Assembly (NCBI RefSeq): GCF_949628215.1
Contig: NC_134288.1
Span: 1,798,001 to 1,862,000 of the forward strand
DNA from: Phalacrocorax aristotelis
Lineage: Eukaryota; Chordata; Aves; Suliformes; Phalacrocoracidae
Reading direction: 5' to 3'
DNA: 64,000 nucleotides
Shown here: piece by piece, positions 53,101-62,400 of the stretch
How the letters are laid out: every line of letters starts with the position of its first letter
Numbering within the stretch: the first letter of the stretch is position 1
Notes under the pieces: model-generated
Seen by the model: only the letters and a program-made list of their open reading frames with translations
What the model was told of the DNA's origin: nothing
Database searches by the model: none
Position numbers and translations under genes: made by a program

Positions 53101-55583
53101 GACAACTTGTCACTGCAGAAATTAAAGTGGATTTTTCCTTGAACAAGGCCACCCGCCCGCACAGCCTTAATCCTTCCAGCTCACATATGTTACTGTAACT
53201 TGCACTGCACTGAATCCAATTATGCCTCCTCAATCCATTAAAATAGTTGCGGCTGTTGCACCGGTTGTACAGAGCAAAAGTATCACCTGAAGAGACAAAA
53301 CCAAGCCCTGCTGCAGCACGGCTTTGCAGCCTTACTTCTGCAGGCAGACATGCCATGCGTTATTAAGGGATTTAAGTGTCCGAGCAACTTTTACAGGGTC
53401 CAGCGAATAGTTTACTCCAAACTATTTGGGGCTGGACTCAAACAGGAAAAACTATACAGGAGACAAGAACTGACATACAGTTACTTGTAAGTGCCTGGCA
53501 GTTATTTGTTATCCATTAAGAGCTTTTAAAATCATATCGCTCTGGCAGCGATATACAGCTAAGAATGAGCTCAGGGAACAGCAGGTCTCCCATGCATTAC
53601 ACATTAGGCTGGAGCAGCAGATGAATAACCTTGAGCTAATTAGTCAGGAGTGTCCACAAATCTAAACTGCATGCACAGATTAAGCAACTGAGTATCCAAC
53701 TACTGACTCACACACAGCTGCAAAGCAAAACGCAAGCTCTCCCCAGCAGCTGACGATGTTTGCCCTGTCAGCTAGAGGGCCGGGACACCACCTACAGCCA
53801 ATCAAGTTCCACAAAGGTACCTGTTGGCCACAGAGTGCTCCATGGTTTACCAAATTCCATCATATTCTCAGTATTCTCCAGATAGTCAATCCACATATAA
53901 CAGAAAGCAAGTTCTTGCATTATCACCTTTGCTGACAAAGATCTAGCAGGGGCTGCACAGGGTCTTCTTGTCCTTTCAAAACCAGCACACTGCACAGTAG
54001 CTACACCCCAGCACTTCCCAGGGCCTTCAGCTACACCAAAACCTCTTATACTGCCACCACCACCACAGTACAACAGAACAAGCAAACCACAGATGCAAAA
54101 ATAGCATATAACCATTTTGTACTTGCACCTTAACGGTGAGCTTTTAGGTTTTCCATGACTGCAACATGGAAATTCAGCCAAATTCTGCAGCTAATCTTCT
54201 TCCAAATATCTGGACACCACTGCAGATTACGCACACGTAAATTATCTTAATCTCAAAGACAAGCAGGCGAGATTTGATCAGTAGTTAGGCTTACTTTTCC
54301 CCACATATTCAAGAACGTGTAACTTCATAGCCCCAAATTCCTGTTGGAAGAGCAATTACCAGCTAAGTAATTTGGACCCTCTGGAGTCGAGTCTGCCAAC
54401 TTACACAAATTGGCAATCTGGCTTGTTATCATCCCATGTGACTAGAATGTATTTTAGGATCCAATGCCACATGCTGTAGTTCCACCCCCCCTTTTCTTCT
54501 TTTCCTCTACCAAGTGGCAAGTTACAGCCCAGGAGTTAGAGATCCTAATTCCATTCCCATCTCAAATACACATATCCAGCGCAACCAGGGGTCAAGGTCT
54601 GTACCTTTGCCGAATCAGTATTGTTAGTCCCGGACATAACCTTCTTAATGAAGACCAGGGTAGAAATTAAGAGCTATATTTACTTACTGCTCAAAACCAA
54701 CGTTAACATTCCCACCTCCAACACAGTACTTTGATACCTGAGCTACACCCGCAGTTAAATTCAGAGGCATTCTGCCTAAACGCTTAGACGGGGTAGGGTG
54801 GCTCAACACTGGGGTGCAACTGGGGCAGCCTCAGCCAGGACCTGTTCTCCCAGGCTAAAAGAGAGGCTTTGCAAAGCCTGCGCTGGCCAGGAGGTGCCGG
54901 CTTGCTGCGCTGCCGAATGTCAGCCTTCGGCATTCACACCTCACTCAGACAATGCTCTGCTCTTCCCAAGGGAAGGAAGAATCCAAACATCACCTTAAAA
55001 AAGGGTCAGTGTCCCCGGCCCCGGCGGGGGGAAACACATTCGGTGAAGCACTGTTTTGTTTCCTCCCGCAGCCGGGGACCCCTCAAAGGCCTTCAGCACC
55101 GGCGTAGGGACTCGGCCTGACCCGCCACGACCCCGCTTGGCCCCGCAGGCCGGGGGCAGCTCCCGGCGGGAGGCGGTGGGGCTGAGCAGCCGCCCTCTCC
55201 CAGGCAAGGCTCACCACCCCCCCCCCCCGCGCAGGGCCCGGCTCTCCCCGCGGGGACGCGGAACCCCACGCAGCGAAAGCGGCATGCGTGGGAGGACAGG
55301 GCAGCACCCCCCCCTCCCCGGAGCCGAGCGCGGAGGCAGCAGGAGCCCTCCCGCCGCGGCCACTCAGCTCCCCTCACGGAGGGGCGAGACACGCGTGGGA
55401 AGCGGAAGCACCACCTGCGATCCCGGCGGGGCGGCGGGCCCGGCAAGCGGCGGCGGCGGCAGCAGCAGGCAGGCAGGGCGCGGCATCCCCGCCGCGGAGC
55501 CATGCAGGGCCCGGCCCCCCGCCCGCCCGCCGCGCCCCGGGCAGTCACTCACATTGCTTGAGGAGCTCCAGACACAAAGCCAT
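10971..55583 (-). CDS. DLGAP4: DLGAP4 (SAPAP4), complete short-isoform coding sequence in seven exons
   Basis: The coding sequence joins 55583-55553, 18227-17866, 16415-16324, 15874-15465, 13798-13707, 12106-11954 and 11186-10971 on the minus strand: 1356 bases, 451 codons plus TGA. Every junction has GT/AG ends and the phases close exactly. DLGAP4 is a postsynaptic scaffold of the GKAP/SAPAP family; relatives bind PSD-95 guanylate-kinase domains, SHANK and dynein light chain LC8. Visible are the start MALCLELLKQC, as I recall for the human short isoform (453 aa); a proline-rich KKTPPPVPPR segment; two LC8-type motifs (SIGIQVD near residues 127-133, SIGVQV near 152-157); the conserved GKAP-domain segment from RRDGYWFLKLLQAETERLEGW to the SIEDISMKFDELYHLKANSWQL helix; a basic coiled stretch; and the C-terminal PDZ ligand EAQTRL for SHANK. 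The N-terminal 14-residue-repeat region of the long isoform is absent here. Confidence 0.95.
11187..11953 (-). other. DLGAP4: DLGAP4 intron between exons 6 and 7
   Basis: A 767-base intron bounded by a GTGAGT donor and an AG acceptor after CTGTCTCCCTAA. Nothing else is recognisable in it. Confidence 0.9.
11954..12106 (-). CDS. DLGAP4: DLGAP4 exon 6
   Basis: A 153-base, phase 0-0 exon encoding residues 330-380, from NPNANPRPTAQDLAGFWDLL through SIEDISMKFDELYHLKANSW to AETPERK. It carries much of the C-terminal helical GKAP domain. The acceptor TTTTTTTCCTCTAG and donor AAAGGTGAGT are both strong. Its divisibility by three means skipping would keep the frame. Confidence 0.95.
12107..13706 (-). 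other. DLGAP4: DLGAP4 intron between exons 5 and 6
   Basis: A 1.6 kb intron with GTGAGT donor and pyrimidine-rich AG acceptor. A T-run lies near 12957-12970. No other feature seen. Confidence 0.9.
13707..13798 (-). CDS. DLGAP4: DLGAP4 exon 5
   Basis: A 92-base exon that completes codon 299 and encodes residues 300-329 (LGKVLSAVGSAQLLMSQK, then FQQFHGLCEQNL), part of the GKAP domain helices. The acceptor is TTCTGTCTTCCATAG, the donor CTTGGTGAGT. Too short to stand out as an open frame; placed by its conserved protein and matching phases. Confidence 0.93.
13799..15464 (-). other. DLGAP4: DLGAP4 intron between exons 4 and 5
   Basis: A 1.67 kb intron with GTAGGT donor and AG acceptor. No gene or repeat family recognised in it. 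Confidence 0.9.
15465..15874 (-). CDS. DLGAP4: DLGAP4 exon 4
   Basis: A 410-base exon, the largest in the window for this gene, completing codon 162 and encoding residues 163-298. It contains a Ser-rich linker (SMSSKQDADSDTQE, SSCKSSERSL), the conserved QIKRNLSYGENNDPALE segment, SLPPPDPWLETS, and the start of the GKAP domain, RRDGYWFLKLLQAETERLEG. The acceptor is TTTTGATCTCTCTAG and the donor GAAGGTAGGT. The linker is less conserved relative to what I recall of mammalian DLGAP4, while the GKAP-domain part is nearly the same. Confidence 0.95.
15875..16323 (-). other. DLGAP4: DLGAP4 intron between exons 3 and 4
   Basis: A 449-base intron, GTAAGT donor and CTAG acceptor, with short CA-rich stretches near 16000-16025. 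No other content seen. Confidence 0.9.
16324..16415 (-). CDS. DLGAP4: DLGAP4 exon 3 with LC8-binding motif
   Basis: A 92-base exon encoding residues 132-161 and two bases of codon 162: VDCLQPVAKEEPPPPATKF, then QSIGVQVEDEW. The acceptor follows a long T-run (TTTTTTTTTGTTTAATAAG); the donor is GCGGTAAGT. SIGVQVED is a class of dynein light chain (DYNLL/LC8) binding motif known in GKAP proteins. The exon's first codons GTT GAC complete a second such motif begun in exon 2. Confidence 0.93.
16416..17865 (-). other. DLGAP4: DLGAP4 intron between exons 2 and 3
   Basis: A 1.45 kb intron with GTATGG donor (weaker than the others) and a strong T-rich acceptor. No other feature recognised. Confidence 0.9.
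17866..18227 (-). CDS. DLGAP4: DLGAP4 exon 2 (first exon shared by short and long isoforms)
   Basis: A 362-base exon that completes codon 11 (T|GT, Cys) and encodes residues 12-131: SSCLVAYKKTPPPVPPR, then TTSKPFISVTVQSSTESAQD, a Ser-rich SQSGLSNSSDSLDS, and KRKLSSIGIQ at its end. The acceptor on the minus strand is CCACCTCCATTACTGCAG. The proline-rich start resembles SH3-ligand sequence. No in-frame Met occurs in this exon, so any alternative first exon must supply the start codon or translation begins at the Met in exon 4. Confidence 0.95.
19900..21350. repeat. Diverged tandem repeat of about 290-bp period
   Basis: Several motifs recur at about 255-330 base spacing. The block GGCTGTCACTC..CTTGG..TC..GCTCCA-CCCA occurs at about 20288 and 20561. 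CCTCAGTCTCCAAAGGGGGTC near 20325 is matched by CCTCAGTCTCTAATGGGGTC near 21197, three periods on. An A/T-rich unit end with TTAACA or a close variant lies near 20148, 20455, 20785, 21040 and 21340. AATACCTG or similar precedes some of these ends on the minus strand. Copies are strongly diverged, so the array is old. I could not assign it to a named repeat family. Confidence 0.4.
40563..42299 (+). repeat. 19-bp minisatellite, about 91.4 tandem copies
   Basis: The unit GGAAAACCTCAAAGAAGCT is repeated from 40563 to 42299: 91 full copies (1729 bases) and a final 8-base partial unit. I saw no substitution or indel in any copy. The array lies in DLGAP4 intron 1; in the transcript strand the unit reads CAGCTTCTTTGAGGTTTTC, wrapped by one base. 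The plus strand has no stop in any frame, so long open frames of 621 and 646 codons run through it. Because 19 is not a multiple of three, every forward frame cycles through the same 19-residue peptide, KPQRSWKTSKKLENLKEAG. I do not regard these as genes. The homogeneity suggests a very recent expansion, active homogenisation, or an assembly effect. Confidence 0.97.
43495..43552 (+). mobile_element. CR1 LINE fragment, 3' end only
   Basis: About 58 bases match the well-known CR1 3' tail: AAGGTTGGACTACATGATC, then GAGGTCCCTTCCAACC and TGTGATTCTATGATCTTCTAT. It is a short, 5'-truncated insertion, old enough to carry changes in the ATTCTATG tail. Confidence 0.85.
46680..46715. promoter_or_regulatory. 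Candidate RFX X-box next to a CRE-like site
   Basis: GTCTCCATGGTGAC at 46699-46712 has the palindromic form of an RFX X-box (GTNNCC, two bases, GGNNAC), and TGACATCA at 46686-46693 differs from the CRE TGACGTCA by one base. Close spacing of an X-box and a CRE-like site is known from several regulated promoters and enhancers. Whether this intronic site works is not shown by the sequence. Confidence 0.3.
47100..47113. repeat. Short GT microsatellite
   Basis: An uninterrupted TG/GT run of about 14 bases in DLGAP4 intron 1. Confidence 0.8.
49080..49850 (-). promoter_or_regulatory. DLGAP4: Internal CpG island, probable alternative DLGAP4 promoter and first exon
   Basis: A sharply bounded GC- and CpG-dense block lies inside the 37 kb intron, about 6 kb downstream of the short-isoform start. 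On the minus strand a strong donor, GGGCGAG|GTAAGC, ends a possible first exon at 49417. A minus-strand open frame from an ATG at 49807 reaches this donor after 130 codons plus one base, the phase required to enter exon 2 in frame (G|GT TCA). The block may drive an alternative DLGAP4 transcript. Its GC content alone would keep a frame open, and phase agreement has a one-in-three chance of being accidental, so the promoter is likely but the protein is not established. Confidence 0.55.
53534..53554. repeat. Perfect 8-bp inverted repeat with 5-base loop
   Basis: ATATCGCT, CTGGC, AGCGATAT forms a perfect 8-base-pair stem in an A/T-rich stretch of intron 1. It may be a binding site or mean nothing. 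Confidence 0.6.
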
Positions 55584-56440
55584 GGGAGACACAAAGGAGG
55601 GGCGGAGGGGACCGGAGAAAACGGGGCGGGGGCGCGGGGGCGCTGGGCCTGGGTCCCGCGGAGGGGAGGACGGGCCGTGCCCGGCGGGAGGAGGAGAAGG
55701 AGGAGGGCGGGCCGGGGCCGCGCCGGCTGCTCCTGCGGCCGCGGGCGGGAGGAGGGAGGAGACGCGCGGAGCCACCGCCGCACTCACCGCGCCCGCCCGC
55801 CGCTCCGGCTGCGCGCCGCGGGCGGGGCCGCGCCTTAAACCCCCGCCCCGCCACGCCCCGCGCGTCACCGCCACGCCCCGCGCAGGCGCGGCCCCGCCCC
55901 GCCCCCCGCCACCGCGGGGCGCTCCCACGGCACGGGGCCCGGTGGGCGCGTCCCGTCCCGTTCCGGACCGTACGAGGTGCTGCCCCGCCGCCGCCCGCGG
56001 TCACTCGCCGGGAGCACGGCGATCGGGCGCGTATCTCAGCGGTAACCGGGACCCCCGCGTCTCCCCCCGCAGCGGGGGCGGGGAGGGGACGCAGGGACAG
56101 AGGCGGCGGCTGCCGTTCCCGCACTCGAACTGCCGCGGGTGGCAGCGCCATGCGTGGCAGGAGCGGGGTAGCCAAACGCTGCTGAACAAAGCGGGCGCCT
56201 CGCCCACCCCCACGCGGGAGCTTTGTCTCCTGTTCCTGGCCGTGGGAGCCACGGGGACATTTTCCCCAGCACGGCCCGTCCCTCACCCGCGCGCAAAAGT
56301 GGGTTTGGCTGAGAGACACCTACCCCCGCCCCCCTCCGCTCCCCCTCCCGCGCTCTGGGTCCCGAGCTGGGAGGTGCGAGTGCTGCCACGGGCCCACTGC
56401 CGGAGCGCAGTGTTAGCGGCAGGAGCATCTCCAGGCGGAG
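54990..56440 (-). promoter_or_regulatory. DLGAP4: CpG island and promoter of the DLGAP4 short isoform
   Basis: A CpG-dense block surrounds the first coding exon. Upstream of the start on the minus strand are many GC boxes (GGGCGGGGC-type, about 55820-55910), a TTTAAG element near 55832-55837, and TGACG-like sequence near 55862-55868. A C-run lies at 55218-55228. A second minus-strand donor, GCG|GTGAGTG, ends at 55788 and could belong to a separate 5' exon. No transcription start can be fixed from sequence. Confidence 0.75.
55553..55583 (-). CDS. DLGAP4: DLGAP4 short-isoform first coding exon
   Basis: The ATG at 55583-55581 opens MALCLELLKQ and one base (T) of codon 11; the donor is CAAT|GTGAGTGA. 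Joined to exon 2 this gives MALCLELLKQCSSCLVAYKK, which agrees with the human short isoform as I remember it. The choice of start rests on that conservation: the same frame stays open upstream as far as 55928, but that part is GC-driven, low-complexity and unlike any known DLGAP. The start context (CTCCCATGG) is good, with G at +4. Confidence 0.92.
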
Positions 56441-58283
56441 ACGAATAAATGGAGAAGAAACCAGTGGGCAAGTGGATGTTTCCCTGGGTGGGTGTTTCCC
56501 ACTGGTCACAGATCTACCAGCTGAGCTCCATCCTGACAGGCCTGGGGAGAGGGAGCTGAGCCTCACTCCACTGGGTGCTGTTGCTGTGCTTGACGCCCGG
56601 GCTCTTTGCCTCCCCATTAGGCTGCCTGAGCAGGGATGATGGAAGACGGATGTGTGGAGGGGAACAAGGCTGGTACAGCTCGCAGGCTGCAGTGAGAGCC
56701 CAGCCAGACAGAGACACACTGGGTTTGGCACCAGGGGCACGGACGTGCTGGGTGCTGGAGTAGTGTCCGGCTCCGTCCCTCAGATCCCATGTTGCAACAT
56801 CTGGAGCTGGGCGTGAGGCTTGTCCAGGCTGTGGGGTGGGGGGAGACGTCCCGTGAGGCCAGAGCCACGCCACGCGAGGTCTGGCGCGAAATGGGAGCAG
56901 CGGGTGCCTGCAAGCCCAGCGTGGCGTGGACGCTGCCTAACGATGCTGCCTGCAGGGTGCTTGTCCTCGGGCAGGGCTTGTGGCTTTGCAGGTAGCGGTG
57001 TTGCTGCGTGGCTCCCGCCAGGAGCACGTGTGGTGCCCCAACTCCTCACTGTTACCTTCAGCCCTTGGATGCTCTGATTTATTTATGATTCACTGGGTTC
57101 ATGGTGCTCAGTGGAGAAGTCTGCAGCAAGGAGAGATCAAAGCGCCTCAGGGAAACACCACACTGAGCTCGTGTGCTGCCAGCTCCAGCAGGCAGGGCTG
57201 AGCTACCACCACCCTCGGCTTTCAGTGGTGGAATCGCTGTGGATGTGCTGCTTCTGCTCCCAGAAGCAGAGCAGCAAAGTGGGCCTGAAGGAGGGTCTTG
57301 CCAGAGAGTCAGCCCTGAGACTTGGGATCTGCAGCCCAGGGCCTCCCCTCTCCACTGCCTACCAAGAAAAACAAGAAAACTTGTTTTCAGTTGAACTGCT
57401 TCCAGGCTTGGGAGTGGTGAGCAGCTCTGGACTGAGAGCCCCTCATCCACACGGGCTGTGAGTAGCTCTGCAAAGATCTCTGAGCCCATCTCTGCCTGAA
57501 CCCTCAGGAATACCCTGGCTCAGTAGATGGAAAAAATAATGGAAAAGCATGAAGGAGAGGAAAAGCAACCCAGAACAGGAGAAACATGCACAAAGAAATC
57601 CTCATTTGCCTGCACTGTCTGAAATCCTGCAAATGCTCAGGCCTGGGTGCACGGCCTTACTAAACCTCATCCAGTCTCACTGTCCTGGCACGTGTGTTTG
57701 TCTTAGCTAAGACTGTCATTGGTCGCTGCTGGGCTGCTCCAGCGACGGCACGAGCTCTGTGGCCAGGGAGGGAGAACCAGAGAGGTGCTGAGCATCGCCA
57801 ACAGCAGGGACAGAAAGCAGCATCTGTGATTGCCTGGCACCAGGGCAGCTCCGTGCTCACCCCGTTCACATGGATGGCAGCAGGGCCAGTGTGCTGGGAT
57901 GCTGCGAGGCCCCTCAGCCTAAGAAGAGGCTGTAGGTATCTGCTGGCACACTGCTGTCCGATCAGCGCGGCCTCATGGGCAGAGCACCACACCACGCATG
58001 GGCTCACTGCGGCTGCTCTCCCAGAGGCTCTGAGCAAGCTGAGGCACCCCTTGGTGCTTCAGTTCCTCCTTCTCTCCCACAAGGACAGCACTATCGACTC
58101 CCTTTCCTGCCATCGAGTCTGATAAAAGCAAGGAACAAGAAGGACTTGGCTTTCTGACTATATCACCAAAGGAAAATGCTGGCAGCTGCCTTTCTTTCTA
58201 GTTCTTTGTAGATGACCCCCCACTGGGAGAAAGCAGGCTTGGCCAGGACCTTGGAGCCTTGCTCACTTCCCAGTATACTCCCA
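56441..58283. other. Upstream non-coding DNA, probably intron of long DLGAP4 transcripts
   Basis: The GC content falls off from the CpG island. Several overlapping open frames on both strands up to about 140 codons have no domain. No repeat family was recognised before the CR1. That the region is intronic is an inference from the missing long-isoform exon. Confidence 0.45.
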
Positions 58284-59470
58284 GCATTGGTGGAAAAGGG
58301 AAGAGCAACTGACGTCATCTACCTGGACTTGTGCACAGCGTTTGACACTGTCCTGCATGACATCCTTGTCTCTAAATTGGAGAGACATGGATTTGACAGA
58401 TGTACCACTCAGTGGATAAGGAATTGGCTGGATGGCTGCACTAAAAGAGTTGCGGTCAATGGCTCGATGTCCAGGTGGAGACCAGTGACGAGTGGCGTTC
58501 CTCGGGTGTTGGTATTGGGACTAGCACTGTTTAACATCATTGTCGGTGACGTGGACAGTGGGATTGAGTGCACCCTTGGCAAGTCTGCTGAAGACACCAA
58601 GTTGTGTGGTGCGGTCGACACACTGGAGGGAAGGGATGCCGTCCAGAGGGACCTTGACAGGCTTGAGAGGTTGGCCCATGTGAACCTCATGAAGTTCAAC
58701 AAGGCCGAGTGCAAGGTCCTGCACGTGGGCTGGGGCAATAGCAAGCACTGATACAGGCTGGGCAGTGAATGGCTTGAGAGCAGCCTGTGGAGAAGGACAC
58801 GGAGGGGTGTTGGTTGATGAGGAGCTCAACATGACCTGGCAATGTGCACTCGCAGCCCAGAAGGCCAACCGTATCCTGGGCTGCATCAAAAGCGGTGTGG
58901 GCAGCAGGTTGAGGGAGGTGATTCTCCCCCTCTACTCCACTCCGGTGAGACCCCACCTGGAGTACTGCATCCAGCTCTGGGGTCCCCACCGTGGACCTGT
59001 TGGAGCCTGGAGTCCAGAGGGCCATGAAGATAATAGAGGGCTGGAGCACCTCTCCTATGAGGACGGGCTGAAAGAGGTGGGGTTGTTGAGCCTCGAGAAG
59101 AGAAGACTCAGGGGAGACCTTACAGCAGCCATCCAGTACCTGAAGGGGGCCTACAAGAAAGCTGGAGAGGGACTTTTTTACAAAGGCATGTAGTGATAGG
59201 ACAAGGGGTAATGGTTTTAAACTGAAAGAGGGTAGATTTAGGTTACGTATAAGGAAGAAATTCTTCAATATGAGGGTGGTGAGGCACTGGAACAGATTTC
59301 CCAGAGAAGTTGTGGATGCCACATCCCTGGCAGTGCTCAAGGCCAGGTTGGACGGGGCTTTGAGCAACCTGGTCTAGTGGAAGGTGCCCCTGCCCATGGC
59401 AGGGGGTTGGAACTAGATGATCTTCAAGGTCCCTTCCAACCCAAACCATTTTATGATTCTATGATTCTAT
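58284..59470 (+). mobile_element. CR1 LINE, 5'-truncated, with broken reverse transcriptase ORF
   Basis: CR1 is an autonomous non-LTR retrotransposon; its second ORF encodes endonuclease and reverse transcriptase. This copy starts inside the reverse transcriptase at [12 protein letters not shown] and runs to the tail TATGATTCTATGATTCTAT at 59470. The first frame includes [19 protein letters not shown] and [16 protein letters not shown] and stops at 58749-58751; the rest continues in another frame (GVLVDEELNM, ALAAQKANRILGCIK, VILPLYSTPVRPHLEY, LEKRRLRGDL) and stops near 59193. The catalytic FADD box is changed (SAEDTKL replaces FADDTKL) and the VPQGSVLGP loop reads VPRVLVLGL, so this copy cannot make active enzyme. 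No clear target-site duplication is visible, as usual for CR1. Confidence 0.95.
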
Positions 59471-62400
59471 TAAGTCTATGGGCAGCCGCTTCCATCTCCC
59501 TTGCATCTGCTTGTGTTGGCACAGCATCACGTGTGGGCTGCAGCTCCCCTCTTCCTAGGAATCTGAGCAAGTGACATTTCTGTGGGGTTCAAACCCGTTG
59601 CAGCCATTCCTGGGTGCCAGAGAGACACATGCACACAGCAGGCAGCAGAAGGAGAGCCTGCTGTGCTGTGTGCTGCCTGTAGTGGAGCTGAAACCTGGCA
59701 GCAAAGAGCATCAGGCTCAGCTTTGCTGAGGCAGAAGGACAGATATATTTTGTTTTTGGTGGTGGAGTTGGGAGGGTGGGGTTGTAGACATGGTACAGGC
59801 TTCCTGGGGAAAAGGGAGTGCTGTCTGGGCACAGGGCTTGATAGTAGAATTTCCATAATAACAAGGAAAAGATTAGAGGGTGAAAATGAACAGGTAAGCG
59901 TGCAGACAAACAGTTGTCATAAATTTCTTTGTGTCCTACAGACATATGAATAGATAATGGAACATGTATGGGTACCATTTTTTTCCCTTACAAACACTGA
60001 AGGAGCATGCAACAGAAATCTTTCCCTGGTGCACACGTGTGTGCACACACACACACACTGTCTCTCTAATCCCTTTCCTGCTGGTATGTCAGAGAAAGCT
60101 ATTTCTGGAACGTGAAATCTAGGTCAAAAAGAAGGAGAAAATCTGAAGGAAATGGTAACAGTCTCGCTCCTCAAAGGCCATATGGGGTCAGCTCTGGCTG
60201 ATGCTATTAGCAAAAGGGCCACAGTGGTGATTTATTCCTCAGCTGCAGCCACTCACGCCAGGCTGAACAATATGTCCTGGCTTGGTTTGGTTTTTCCTTT
60301 GCCTTCACATTGCTACTTTTTCCCCACAAAGAAGAGAAGGCCGTGACAGCCGAGAGAGGAGAGGAGCAGAACTTGCTTTTGATCCCAGAGACCAGGTGAT
60401 CACTGCACACAGAGGAGGAGGAGGAGGAAGGGTGTCTGTACCCATCCCTCACAAGCCAGTGCTACGTGACTTTCCCAGAAGCTGTGGAAACTTGTCCCAC
60501 AGCAAACCAGCCCTTGGGGATTTGGTCAGCACGATGATGGTTTGTGCTGTGACACTGCATGGAGGTGTGCAGAGGCTTTGTCTTTCCTCCACTGAGCACA
60601 ACCATGCTCCCACTGCAAGAGCATCAGTGTTGGGGAACCAGGCTGGGATCTGCCTTCTCCTGGAGCGGGGCAGGGTTCCCAGCACAGCAGTGGTCCTGGG
60701 AGCCATCTCTCTAAGTTAGTGATGAAAAGAAAACAAAAGCAATACAGAGAAGACAAAGCAGGTTAGAGTCAGAAGGGTGGCTATTCTGTCATGACTTTGG
60801 GGAGTATCTCTCCCGGATAGTGCTCTCATGCCCAGCCTGGGCTTGGCAAAGTTCTGGCATGTGGATGGGCACAAGGTGTGTGCAGCCCTGGCAGTTGTTT
60901 ATGGGAGTGCTGGCAGCTCTCAGGGATGAGCCTTATGCCTGGCTCTGGTTGTGATCAAGGTTAGGCTGGCCTGAAGGGCTAGACTTTCTTGAGCTCCTTC
61001 TGCTCCAGGTACTGTGGTTCCTATGCTGGGCTGTGCTGGGGGCCTGCAGCCAGAGCTGCCATCACAAGGTCAGCAGAAAGGGAGAACAGGAGGGTTCATA
61101 CTCTCAGGGACATCCATTGGTAAGACAGATCAACAAAGACAGCCCAGTCCTGGAGGAGGAGGCAGAGCTGGATTCCCTGGCCTCCCTGCAAGAGATTTGG
61201 GCACAGGATAAGGAGCCGGGCACCTGAGCTTTCTGGGAACAAGCTGCTGAATCCCACGGCCGGATGCTCTGAGCAAAGGTGACATTACCAGATGGCATAG
61301 GGAGGACAGGGAAGAACTTGAGTAGGAACTGGCTTGGTGTGAACTTTCCCTGCTGTCACGGGCGTATTGGGTGGAGGCTGGGCTGGGGTCTCTGCCCTGG
61401 GGATTCTCACCTCCTTTTGCTGTGCTTTGCTCAACTCTGCTTTCGTGTTTCCCCTGGACATCAAATATTCAGCTCTGTATTGCAAGCAGTCTATTAAGCA
61501 AGCAATTCCCAATGCTGCCTCTAATAAGAAGGAGCTGGGGAGCCCTTTGTAATGCTCAGGAGCCGAAGTGGCTGTCGGCTGAACGCCTGGCAATTAGATG
61601 AATAGGTTTCACTGGGGCTTTTGAGTCCCCGGCTTTGCAAGCACAAAGCTTTGTTTAAGGTTGATCAAGGGCAGCTCATCATCTGCCTCGATGGCTGTCA
61701 AATGGAAGCTAATTGCCTTGTAATGCACAAGTGACACAGGCATTTGTGGGAGGAACTGGCTTGTCAGAGGTGTGACAGTTGTCAAGGCTCTCCCACCCGG
61801 CCGTGCTCCCCACGCAGACCCCGAGACTGGCACCCCTCCATGAAATGGAGCTAACCGCACCTCCTCGTGCACTCAGCTGGTGGCTGAATCCCTTTGCTGC
61901 ACAATTCAACCCCCATGCTGTCCTCAAAGAATGAGAAGCCTGTGTCGCTCACAGCACTGCTGCTGCTGCCGCCTCTTTAGGATGTGTCCCTACAGAGAAG
62001 AAACCAAATCCCTCTCTCAGGGACTGGGCATGTTCCCCTGGGCTGGTGCACAGGTGTTGGTGCAGGAGGGTGTCTGTGGGAAGAGAGCGGGTGAGGGCTC
62101 TCAGTTGTTTCATCCCAGAGCCCTGCATGGAGCAGAGGCCACGAGTGACCATTAGGTCTGCAGACAATGGTGCACCCACTTCTCTCTGTTGGTTCAGACT
62201 GATACTGTCAAGCTGAGAAGTACCAATCTGCTGCTCAGGAGACCCCTCTTGTACAACACCAACCAATTAAAGCCTCTGTGATGCACATTTTCAGGGGGAA
62301 TTGAGCCCAGGTGGCTGATTAAAGGTGTGACTGCTGTCCAGATATGCCTCCTGCCTTCCTCATCATGCACACGCGCAAACACAGATGCTCCTCTCTGCTC

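Larger units (their letters stand above)
18228..55552 (-). other. DLGAP4: DLGAP4 intron 1 (37 kb) between the short-isoform first exon and exon 2
   Basis: Bounded by GTGAGT after 55553 and CTGCAG before 18227. Its content is listed separately: a diverged tandem repeat (19.9-21.35 kb), a 19-bp minisatellite (40.56-42.30 kb), a CR1 scrap (43.5 kb), a motif cluster (46.7 kb), an internal CpG island (49.1-49.85 kb) and a small hairpin (53.5 kb). From 21.4 to 40.5 kb, 42.3 to 49 kb and 49.9 to 54.9 kb I see otherwise unremarkable intronic DNA. Open frames there of up to about 156 codons have no domain, no matching splice sites and no family resemblance. Confidence 0.9.

Noticed and set aside
55545..56319. 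Extended minus-strand open frames through the DLGAP4 promoter CpG island as coding sequence
   Set aside because: Low-complexity Arg/Pro/Ala/Gly translations typical of CpG islands; the conserved start MALCLELLKQ is the better choice.
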